Part shown: piece after piece, positions 1 through 5,749 of the stretch
How the letters are laid out: each line of letters starts with the position of its first letter
Position numbering within the stretch: the stretch's first letter is position 1
Assembly (NCBI GenBank): GCA_023134955.1
Contig: JAGLUC010000239.1
Location: 1 to 9,588, forward strand
Length of the DNA: 9,588 nucleotides
Source of the DNA: Methylococcales bacterium
GTDB lineage: Bacteria; Pseudomonadota; Gammaproteobacteria; Methylococcales; Methylomonadaceae
Direction: 5' to 3'
Translations under genes and position numbers: made by a program
Notes under the pieces: model-generated
Databases searched by the model: none
The model's input: only the letters and a program-made list of their open reading frames with translations
What the model was told of the DNA's origin: nothing

Positions 1-26
1 AAAAGCCATTTGCAAAAGAAAATCAT
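1..26 (-). CDS. possible 5' start of an unidentified gene running off the window
   Basis: An ATG at 26-24 is preceded by a perfect AGGAGG ribosome-binding site (33-38 on the plus strand as its complement) with 6-nt spacing, and the frame stays open to the window edge. The visible start reads MIFFCKWL. Eight residues are too few to name a family. The same frame is also open upstream to about position 115, so an earlier start such as the ATG in WMQEVEQRM cannot be excluded. A competing plus-strand frame is open from 1 to a TAA at 178-180 (59 codons) and could be the tail of a gene from the left; I do not recognise its protein either. The gene is inferred only from the strong ribosome-binding site. 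Confidence 0.3.
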
Positions 27-174
27 TTTATTCCTCCTCGGCAACCGCTCCATGCGTTGCTCTACCTCCTGCATCCATTCAGTCGTCACCCAACCCAGCA
101 AGAGAGGGCTTAAGAGCTATATCAGTCATTTCATGCTGAGTAGCGAATTAGACCATTTACAGTCACCAATTAGA

Positions 175-444
175 GAGTAACGAAATCAACCGCTGAAAAT
201 CAGGGAAACGGAGCGCTAGCGAAGTGATGATTTTTAGTCTGCGGTAGGCATCAGGGAAATTTGCCAATCCGACGTATGCGATAGCATGCGAGGGCGGCTA
301 AAATTTAATACCGAAAGCCGTCAAGTCAGTGAGGTAGCCTTAACGGAGCGGCTTTTGTGCGGAGTCGAGGCGGACGCAGGACGAACCGGGGCTTACCTAT
401 TCGCTGCGTAGTGGCTGGATTTTGTTATTCAAGAGTTACGAAAT
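175..444. repeat. near-identical 12-bp direct repeats flanking the structured core
   Basis: GAGTAACGAAAT at 175-186 and GAGTTACGAAAT at 433-444 differ at one base and bracket the GC-rich core. A third, looser copy, GAGTAGCGAATT, starts at 138. Direct repeats around a block of foreign composition could be a target-site duplication or a recombination scar. No terminal inverted repeats are visible just inside them, so this is only suggestive. Confidence 0.4.
190..409. repeat. cluster of four consecutive stem-loops
   Basis: Four hairpins follow one another. Hairpin 1 pairs 190-202 with 228-244 (7 bp of AAAATCA/TGATTTT plus CCGC/GCGG) and has the palindrome CGCTAGCG at 214-221 in its loop. Hairpin 2 spans 257-306: CGTATGC and GCATGCG close a GATA loop, with outer GCC/GGC and AAATTT/AAATTT pairs. 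Hairpin 3 pairs 312-320 with 349-357 (9 bp, one G-U wobble). Hairpin 4 pairs ACGCAG at 374-379 with CTGCGT at 404-409. The decamer ATCAGGGAAA occurs twice (199-208 and 250-259). Strand is undetermined. It could be a non-coding RNA or a cluster of extragenic palindromes; I do not recognise the family. Confidence 0.5.
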
Positions 445-451
445 AAGGTTC

Positions 452-931
452 TTAACAAACCACCAGTCTTAAAGCCCTCTCAACAACTTGCATCCGAATT
501 TGTGTTCTGTTGCCTGAGAAATTATGTCTTAAACACTGCACTTTACTCTTTCCCTTAACCCCCCATGCAATATAAACAGTCCCCACCGGTTTATCATCTG
601 AACCACCACTTGGCCCTGCAATACCTGTGACTGAAACAGCTATATTTGCCGGACTATTAACTAAAGCTCCCTCAACCATTTCGATAGCCACTTCGCTACT
701 AACTGCGCCATACTTATCTAAAGTCGATTGTTTGACTTGCAGCATGTCCACTTTAGCCTGATTGCTATAAGTAACAAAACCTCGATCAAACCATGCTGAA
801 CTTCCCGGTATTTCTGTAACTGCTTGAGCAATACCTCCACCTGTACAAGATTCAGCCGTGACTAACATCATTCCTTTGTTTTTTAATACCCCACCTAATT
901 GAAGTGCAAGTTCAGTTATTTGTTTATCCAT
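452..931 (-). CDS. pncC: nicotinamide mononucleotide amidase PncC (CinA C-terminal family)
   Basis: This 159-residue cytosolic enzyme deamidates nicotinamide mononucleotide to nicotinic acid mononucleotide and ammonia, recycling the NMN released by NAD-dependent DNA ligase back into NAD synthesis. The whole protein is a single CinA C-terminal domain. The signature AESCTGG lies at residues 26-32, followed by GSSAWFDRGFVTYSN, the SVTGIAGPSGG loop and KPVGTVY, all matching E. coli YgaD/PncC as I remember it. There is no N-terminal molybdopterin-binding-like domain, so this is the stand-alone form. I chose the ATG at 931 because it aligns with the family N-terminus; a TTG two codons upstream (937) has a closer AGAAAG ribosome-binding site and is possible. 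It begins 7 nt after the parC stop, so the two are probably co-transcribed. In many relatives pncC is followed by recA, but not here. Confidence 0.93.
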   Translation of the reverse strand: MDKQITELALQLGGVLKNKGMMLVTAESCTGGGIAQAVTEIPGSSAWFDRGFVTYSNQAKVDMLQVKQSTLDKYGAVSSEVAIEMVEGALVNSPANIAVSVTGIAGPSGGSDDKPVGTVYIAWGVKGKSKVQCLRHNFSGNRTQIRMQVVERALRLVVC

Positions 932-938
932 AAGCAAT

Positions 939-3167
939 TTAACTTTCTAGCCCATCAACTCTTTGAAATCCTCTGGGTAATCTTGAGCCTCTTTTAGCTC
1001 TAGCACCTGAAAAGGCGATAATATCGTCACCTTTTAAAGTAAGGTGTCTTTTTCCTGACAAGACTTTTACTTCGCCATCCTCAGTTAAAACACAAAAAGC
1101 CACAACCTCATCTTTAGCTGATTTAAAATCAGCGGGTAGAATTTGTATCAATTTATTGCCTTTACCTTTTGATAACGCAGGTAACTCTAATATTGGAAAT
1201 ATCAACATACGACCTTCCTGAGTGACAACAGCCACTAGATCAGAGTCATTATTAATCATTGCAGGTGCTAATGCTTTTGCCCCTGCCGGTAGAGTAATCA
1301 CTGCTTTTCCTGCTTTATTTTTACTTTGCAGGTCTTTTAACTGCACTCTAAAGCCATATCCCATATTACTGACTAATAAATACCAGTCTTCTGCCTGTCC
1401 AGCAAAAACATGGGTAAATAATGATCCGGCTGGTGGATTTAATCGTCCTGTTAATGGCTCACCTTGACTACGGGCTGAAGGTAAATTATGTGCGGCGGCA
1501 TTGTAGACTCGACCTGTTGAGTCCAAAATATAAACGGGTTGAGTTGAGCGTCCTTTTGCTGAGTCTAGGTATTTATCACCTGAGCGATAATTTAAACTCT
1601 GCACATCTATATCATGTCCTTTTGCAGCCCTGATCCAGCCTTTTTGTGACAATATAATGGTTAATGGCTCATTTGCAATCAATGATGTGGTATCTAAAAT
1701 TTGTGATACACCCCGTTCAACGATAGGTGAGCGTCTATCGTCACCATATTTCTCTGCATCACACTGTAATTCTTTTTTAATCAATCGGTTTAATAAGCGT
1801 TTAGAAGCCAAGGTTTTTTCTAATGCCTGACGTTCTTTTTCCAGCTCATCCTGCTCGCCTCGGATTTTCATTTCCTCAAGTTTTGCTAAATGCCTTAACT
1901 TAAGCTCTAAAACGGCTTCTGCCTGAATATCTGATATGCCAAAACGCTCCATTAACACTGGTTTAGGTTTGTCATATTCTCGAATAATAGCAATCACTTC
2001 ATCAATATTAAGAAAAGCGATTAGCAAGCCCTCTAAAATATGGATCCTGGCTAATACCTTGTCTAAACGATGCTGCAAGCGTCTACGCACTGTTTCAGTT
2101 CTAAACTGTAGCCATTCAGCCAGAATAGTAGGTAAATTTTTAACCACGGGCCTGCCATTCAGACCAATCATATTCATATTAACGCGGTAATTCTTTTCTA
2201 AATCTGTAGTGGCAAATAAATGTGACATCACCGTTTCAACATCTATGCGTTTGGATTTAGGAATAATCACTAATCGCGTCAGATTTTCATGGTCAGACTC
2301 ATCCCTTAAATCCTCAATCATGGGTAATTTTTTAGCCAGCATTTGAGCGGCAATCTGCTCCAGTAATTTAGCTCCAGACACTTGGTGTGGCAGTGCTGTA
2401 ATCACTATATTATTATCTTCTTTCTCATAAATAGCACGCATTTTGATAGAGCCATTACCAGTTGCGTACATTTTCTCAATATCTGCAACTGGGGTAATAA
2501 TTTCAGCATAAGTGGGATAGTCAGGAGCTTTAACATGAACCAACAAAGCTTCCAGTGTTGAATCTGGCTCATCTAAAAGCAAAATACAGGCCTTAACAAC
2601 TTCTCGTAAATTATGAGGTGGAATATCTGTTGCCATCCCCACTGCAATCCCCATGGTGCCATTAAGCAATACATTGGGCAGTCGTGCGGGTAATAACACT
2701 GGCTCCTGCATGCTGCCATCAAAATTATCTTTCCAATCAACCGTCCCCTGCCCTAATTCACTCAACAAGGTTTGTGCATAAGCAGTCAAGCGAGATTCGG
2801 TATAGCGCATGGCGGCAAAAGATTTAGGGTCATCAGGTGAACCCCAGTTGCCCTGTCCGTCAATTAACGGATAGCGATAAGAGAAATCCTGTGCCATCAA
2901 TACCATGGCTTCATAACAGGCTGAATCACCATGCGGATGATATTTACCTAAAACATCCCCGACTGTTCTGGCTGATTTTTTAAACTTAGCCAGCGCATTT
3001 AAACCCAGCTCAGACATTGCATAAACAATCCGTCTTTGTACAGGTTTTAAGCCATCACCAATATGTGGTAAAGCCCTATCCAGGATAACGTACATGGAAT
3101 AATCCAGATAAGCTTTCTCAGTGAAATCCTTTAACGGTAATTGTTCGTAATTTTCCTGTATTCCCAT
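939..3167 (-). CDS. parC: DNA topoisomerase IV subunit A (ParC)
   Basis: ParC is the DNA-cleaving subunit of topoisomerase IV, which works with ParE to unlink daughter chromosomes and relax supercoils. The 742-residue protein has the usual length and matches E. coli ParC throughout. The catalytic tyrosine is Y122 in AAMRYTES (E. coli Y120). The quinolone-resistance region reads KYHPHGDSACYEAM, with S82 and E86 at the positions of E. coli S80 and E84, so both carry the wild-type, drug-sensitive residues. The winged-helix and tower region is followed by a long coiled-coil segment (about 360-480) and a C-terminal beta-propeller from about residue 500, including GRSTQPVYILDSTGR and ARSQGEPLTGRL. 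The N-terminus aligns with the family, although no clear Shine-Dalgarno sequence precedes the ATG. No parE is in the window. pncC follows 7 nt downstream. Confidence 0.98.
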   Translation of the reverse strand: MGIQENYEQLPLKDFTEKAYLDYSMYVILDRALPHIGDGLKPVQRRIVYAMSELGLNALAKFKKSARTVGDVLGKYHPHGDSACYEAMVLMAQDFSYRYPLIDGQGNWGSPDDPKSFAAMRYTESRLTAYAQTLLSELGQGTVDWKDNFDGSMQEPVLLPARLPNVLLNGTMGIAVGMATDIPPHNLREVVKACILLLDEPDSTLEALLVHVKAPDYPTYAEIITPVADIEKMYATGNGSIKMRAIYEKEDNNIVITALPHQVSGAKLLEQIAAQMLAKKLPMIEDLRDESDHENLTRLVIIPKSKRIDVETVMSHLFATTDLEKNYRVNMNMIGLNGRPVVKNLPTILAEWLQFRTETVRRRLQHRLDKVLARIHILEGLLIAFLNIDEVIAIIREYDKPKPVLMERFGISDIQAEAVLELKLRHLAKLEEMKIRGEQDELEKERQALEKTLASKRLLNRLIKKELQCDAEKYGDDRRSPIVERGVSQILDTTSLIANEPLTIILSQKGWIRAAKGHDIDVQSLNYRSGDKYLDSAKGRSTQPVYILDSTGRVYNAAAHNLPSARSQGEPLTGRLNPPAGSLFTHVFAGQAEDWYLLVSNMGYGFRVQLKDLQSKNKAGKAVITLPAGAKALAPAMINNDSDLVAVVTQEGRMLIFPILELPALSKGKGNKLIQILPADFKSAKDEVVAFCVLTEDGEVKVLSGKRHLTLKGDDIIAFSGARAKRGSRLPRGFQRVDGLES

Positions 3168-3182
3168 GTTTTTTTATCGGGT

Positions 3183-3204
3183 AGTATAGAGCGAACGTTC
3201 GTTC
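3183..3204 (-). promoter_or_regulatory. parC promoter -10 with operator-like palindrome
   Basis: On the minus strand a TATACT -10 element (3183-3188) lies 15 nt before the parC ATG. The -35 region 17 nt further up is poor (TCTAGT). Between them is a 16-bp imperfect palindrome, GAACGAACGTTCGCTC (3204-3189), whose central 10 bp CGAACGTTCG are perfectly symmetric. A palindrome overlapping the promoter spacer is where a repressor would act, and the GAACGAAC half-site is of the kind bound by TetR-family regulators. No such regulator is in the window, so the assignment is inference. The predicted leader would be only about 9 nt. Confidence 0.4.
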
Positions 3205-3214
3205 ACTAGAATAG

Positions 3215-3250
3215 AATGGTATTGATGCATAGCGGTGTAAAAATACCATT
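3215..3250. repeat. 9-bp inverted repeat upstream of parC
   Basis: AATGGTATT (3215-3223) and its perfect complement AATACCATT (3242-3250) enclose an 18-nt loop. It lies just upstream of the parC promoter and downstream of the CvfB-like gene. No clear U-tract follows on the minus strand, so it is not a classic terminator; it might still stop or pause transcripts from upstream. Confidence 0.5.
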
Positions 3251-3263
3251 AGGATAAGAAATT

Positions 3264-3334
3264 TATAGGATGTGCTGAGGCACGAAGCGCATATTTCATG
3301 ATTGATGCGCTTCCTATCGTCAGCACATCCTATA
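3264..3334. repeat. 71-bp palindromic intergenic repeat
   Basis: A perfect 15-bp inverted repeat, TATAGGATGTGCTGA (3264-3278) with TCAGCACATCCTATA (3320-3334), encloses a second perfect 9-bp pair, GAAGCGCAT (3284-3292) with ATGCGCTTC (3305-3313), leaving a 12-nt loop (3293-3304). The arms are separated by unpaired 5- and 6-nt segments. A double-stem element of this design is typical of dispersed extragenic palindromes or very small non-autonomous mobile elements. It lies 27 nt after the CvfB-like stop codon, so its transcript would form a strong hairpin between that gene and parC. The sequence resembles repeats I recall from methanotroph genomes, but I cannot confirm this here. Confidence 0.75.
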
Positions 3335-3361
3335 TTGTTACCTTAACTTAATATCATTGAG

Positions 3362-4204
3362 TTACTGATCTTTTTCAAGCAAGGTAATGCCCTCTTTATC
3401 AATTGATATAATTCGCTTTCTATATAAACCGCCAATTGATTGCTTGAATACTTTTTTACTTACCCCAAAATGTTTATAAATGACATCTGGTGCGCTTTTA
3501 TCGTTGATTAATATAACACCGCCTTGGGCTCTTAATTTATCAAGTATTTTTTCTGTGACGGAGTCCACTTTCGCGCCATATTTTTCTATTTGTAAAACCA
3601 GGTCAATTTTATTATCATCTCTGATTTTTTTGATATAGCCTACGGTTTTTTGCCCTTTCCTTAGCTTTTGAAATATCTCATTAGCATAAAGAACGCCCCA
3701 GTATTGATTATTAACAATCGCCTTTCTACCTAAATCCGTCTCATCAGCAATCACTAAATCAACCTTATCACCCACTTTAAAATAAAAAGCCTCTTCTTCA
3801 ATAAAATCTTCCAGCAACATAGATGCGGCAATACGATTGCTTTCATCTAAAAATACTTTGACTAAACAGCTACGACCTTCAACAACCTTCTGTGTCTGTT
3901 CGCTATAAGGGAGCAATAAATCTTTTGCCAAACCCCAATCTAAAAAAGCCCCTGCATGAGTGACTGATACACACTTTAACCAGGCAACACCATCAACCTG
4001 AGCCAAAGGAATTCTAGTGGTTGCATGAAAACCCTCTTTCTTGTCCCCATAAACAAAAACGTTAAGTTCATCACCCACCTTACTGTCTTTTGGAGCTTCT
4101 GTTATAGGTAACAAGACAACAATAGAATCACCCCCATCAAGATGAAATTCTCTTACCGACTGCTTAATAATTTTTAGCAGATTAAACTTACCGATTTCTA
4201 ACAT
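3362..4204 (-). CDS. CvfB/YitL-type S1 domain RNA-binding protein
   Basis: This 280-residue cytosolic protein belongs to the CvfB family, built from tandem S1-type RNA-binding folds and a C-terminal winged helix. The family founder in Staphylococcus affects virulence gene expression; the role in proteobacteria is not well defined. An N-terminal S1-like unit covers about residues 1-65. The clearest S1 unit is at about 66-130, with VTHAGAFLDWGLAKDLLLPYSEQ. A third unit at about 138-210 contains RKAIVNNQYWGVLYANEIF, and the winged helix is at about 215-275 (GVSKKVFKQSIGGLYRKRI). I chose the ATG at 4204 because MLEIGKFN is the family-like start; the frame runs further up only to a TTG at 4264 with no supporting ribosome-binding site. 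It lies 82 nt downstream of the HIT gene. Its end is followed by two inverted repeats, which separate it from parC. Confidence 0.85.
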   Translation of the reverse strand: MLEIGKFNLLKIIKQSVREFHLDGGDSIVVLLPITEAPKDSKVGDELNVFVYGDKKEGFHATTRIPLAQVDGVAWLKCVSVTHAGAFLDWGLAKDLLLPYSEQTQKVVEGRSCLVKVFLDESNRIAASMLLEDFIEEEAFYFKVGDKVDLVIADETDLGRKAIVNNQYWGVLYANEIFQKLRKGQKTVGYIKKIRDDNKIDLVLQIEKYGAKVDSVTEKILDKLRAQGGVILINDKSAPDVIYKHFGVSKKVFKQSIGGLYRKRIISIDKEGITLLEKDQ

Positions 4205-4286
4205 AGGTTTTCTGAGGAATTTAAAAGGAAGTGAAAAGCATTTTATATTTTTTTTAGTTAACAATCAGCCTAACAGCATCAACTTT

Positions 4287-4625
4287 TTAACCAGGTGGCC
4301 AATTCATTTGTCTGCCACCTAATAAGTGCATGTGTAGATGAAATACTTCTTGCCCACCTTTTTCATTACAATTAAAAACTGTTCTATAACCCTCTTCTGC
4401 CAAACCTTGTTGCTTGGCTAGTTTAATAGCCGTCTGCAATAACTGTCCGGCTAAAACAGTGTCATCCAAATCATTTAAGGTTGCTATATGTTTTTTAGGG
4501 ATAATTAAAATATGTACGGGGGCTTGTGGATTAATATCATTAAATGCCAGGACATTATCATCTTCAAAAACAATATCAGGTTTAATTTCTCCTGTTGCCA
4601 TTTTACAAAAAAAACACTCACTCAT
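4287..4625 (-). CDS. hinT: HIT-family nucleotide hydrolase (HinT-like)
   Basis: This 112-residue protein is a histidine-triad hydrolase; family members cleave purine nucleoside phosphoramidates and aminoacyl-adenylates. The triad is H96-L-H98-M-H100 followed by LLGG, with H98 the expected nucleophile. NDINPQAPVHILIIPKKH at about residues 29-46 matches E. coli HinT. The N-terminal pair C4-x2-C7 with H46 and H96 could bind zinc, a feature E. coli HinT lacks but other HIT proteins have. I chose the ATG at 4625 because AGAGGGG lies 6 nt upstream; the in-frame ATG at 4631 would abut that site. The protein ends shortly after the triad and lacks the longer tail of E. coli HinT. The ribosome-binding site directly adjoins the end of an inverted-repeat element (4638), so any promoter must lie in that element or in recR. 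Confidence 0.93.
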   Translation of the reverse strand: MSECFFCKMATGEIKPDIVFEDDNVLAFNDINPQAPVHILIIPKKHIATLNDLDDTVLAGQLLQTAIKLAKQQGLAEEGYRTVFNCNEKGGQEVFHLHMHLLGGRQMNWPPG

Positions 4626-4637
4626 TTTCATCCCCTC

Positions 4638-4799
4638 TATACTCTTTATGTTTGAGAACACCCTATTTTAGTATGTAGATTATTGTGATGGACTAGCCGT
4701 AAAGTAGCAGGAACAGCAAGCTATTTCAATACTTTACAACAACGTCCATCGCAATAAGATGCGTGCTAAAATAGGGTGTTCTTGAACGTGAAGAGTATA
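4638..4799. mobile_element. 162-bp MITE-like inverted-repeat element
   Basis: Two 34-bp arms (4638-4671 and 4766-4799) are inverted repeats with only four mismatches, all transitions that still allow G-U pairs in RNA; the inner 16 bp are perfect. Inside, TTATTGTGATGGAC (about 4680-4693) pairs with GTCCATCGCAATAA with one mismatch, and GTAAAGTA pairs with TACTTTAC. The whole element can therefore fold into one long cruciform or hairpin. It codes for no protein. Both ends read TATA, which fits insertion at a TA dinucleotide with TA duplication, as by IS630/Tc1-type transposases (inference). It starts 4 nt after the recR stop and ends against the ribosome-binding site of the HIT gene, leaving both intact. 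A bidirectional transcriptional barrier is possible, though it has no T-tract. Confidence 0.72.
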
Positions 4800-4803
4800 T
4801 AAG

Positions 4804-5403
4804 CTAAAGTACTTGTTGTCGCCCATTAAAAGCATGAGACAAAGTTCCACTATCGATAAATTCCAGCTCTCCGCCCATTGGTACACCATGAGCAATTCTG
4901 CTGGCTTGAATATTGTGTTTTTTAGCTACTTCTGCAAGAAAATGAGCGGTTGCCTCACCTTCTACTGTTGAGTTAGTGGCTAAAATTATTTCCTTAATCT
5001 CACCCTTGGCAAATTGCTGTTGCAATAAATCTATTCTCAATTCATCAGGGCCTATGCCATCAAGAGGGGATAATCGCCCATGCAATACGAAATATATACC
5101 TTTAAATACCGTTGCTTGATCAACCACCCAGACATCAGCTGGGCTTTCTACCACACATAAAATAGATTGATCTCTTGCTGGTTGCAGGCAAATTTCACAC
5201 AACTCATCTTCAGTTAAGGTTCGACATTGCTGACAATAACCAATTTCATCAACTGCCCGTAATAAGGTATTAGCCAATTGCTGAGCACCTGCCCGGTCAC
5301 GTTGTAATAAATGAAATGCCATGCGCTGAGCAGATTTAGGACCTACTCCAGGTAAACAACATAAATTTTGAATCAACTGCCCAAGCAGTCCTTTTCCATT
5401 CAT
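4804..5403 (-). CDS. recR: recombination mediator RecR
   Basis: RecR acts with RecO (and RecF) to load RecA on single-stranded DNA at gaps and stalled forks. The 199-residue protein has the usual length. A helix-hairpin-helix region is at about residues 11-30 (LPGVGPKSAQRMAFHLL). The four zinc-binding cysteines are C57-x2-C60 and C69-x2-C72. A Toprim domain runs from about 80 to 175, with VVESPADVW, the ATNSTVEGEAT motif and RIAHGVPMGGELE. Its ATG overlaps the ybaB stop codon by one base (TAATG), indicating translational coupling. The gene is complete despite the inverted-repeat element only 4 nt beyond its stop. Confidence 0.98.
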   Translation of the reverse strand: MNGKGLLGQLIQNLCCLPGVGPKSAQRMAFHLLQRDRAGAQQLANTLLRAVDEIGYCQQCRTLTEDELCEICLQPARDQSILCVVESPADVWVVDQATVFKGIYFVLHGRLSPLDGIGPDELRIDLLQQQFAKGEIKEIILATNSTVEGEATAHFLAEVAKKHNIQASRIAHGVPMGGELEFIDSGTLSHAFNGRQQVL

Positions 5404-5726
5404 TAGAAGGGCATTTGAAAACCAGGAGGAATAGGTAATCCAGCTGTAACTTCAGCCATCTTTTCTTTTTTCATTTTAGATACCTTATGAACCGCATCAT
5501 TTATAGCTGCTGCAACCAGGTCTTCTAACATGTCTTTATCATCAGTCAATAACGAGTCATCAATAGATATTTTTCTGACTTCTCTTTTCCCTGTCATAAT
5601 GACAGAAACCAAACCCCCACCTGACTCACCTTGAATTTGCATATTAGCCAATTCATCCTGTGCTTTTTTTATATCTTCCTGCATTTTTTGGGCTTGCTGC
5701 ATAATATTGCCCAGTGCGTTTTTCAT
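5403..5726 (-). CDS. ybaB: YbaB/EbfC nucleoid-associated DNA-binding protein
   Basis: This 107-residue protein forms dimers that bind DNA and belongs to the YbaB/EbfC family, a nucleoid-associated group almost always found between dnaX and recR. It has the family layout: an N-terminal helix rich in Gln, Lys and Met (NIMQQAQKMQEDIKKAQDEL), the GESGGGLVSVIMTGKREVRKI strand region at about residues 33-53, acidic SLLTDDKDMLEDLVAAAINDA, and a C-terminal GLPIPPGFQMPF. A GGAG ribosome-binding site lies 5 nt before the ATG. It starts 23 nt after the dnaX stop and overlaps recR by one base, so the three are probably one operon. Its link to RecR suggests a role in DNA repair, but this is not proven. 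Confidence 0.97.
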   Translation of the reverse strand: MKNALGNIMQQAQKMQEDIKKAQDELANMQIQGESGGGLVSVIMTGKREVRKISIDDSLLTDDKDMLEDLVAAAINDAVHKVSKMKKEKMAEVTAGLPIPPGFQMPF

Positions 5727-5749
5727 TTTTTCTCCAGTTTCATCATTAT

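Larger units (their letters stand above)
27..451. other. 425-bp non-coding stretch with GC-rich structured core
   Basis: No convincing full gene lies between pncC and the possible gene start at 26. Positions 241-420 are about 56% G+C by hand count (34, 28 and 38 G/C in three successive blocks of 60), clearly above the AT-rich genes alongside. The core is full of inverted repeats, listed separately. I see no clear rho-independent terminator just after pncC and no recognised riboswitch, RNase P, tmRNA, group II intron domain V or tRNA signature. The unusual composition and dense secondary structure suggest either a structured RNA or an inserted repeat element. Confidence 0.6.

Noticed and set aside
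190..320. Hammerhead-like ribozyme in the left structured region
   Set aside because: GTGATGA and CGAAA are present, but the required CUGANGA core and a matching three-stem layout are not.
1222..2190. Plus-strand open frames inside parC (1222-1467, 1421-1633, 1936-2190)
   Set aside because: They are antisense to strongly conserved ParC sequence and have no recognisable protein content.
4205..4264. Extended CvfB-like start at TTG 4264
   Set aside because: The added 20 residues are basic and unlike the family N-terminus, there is no ribosome-binding site, and the ATG at 4204 fits the first S1-like unit.
4414..4671. Plus-strand open frame antisense to hinT
   Set aside because: It lies opposite the conserved HIT gene and runs into the inverted-repeat element; no family resemblance.
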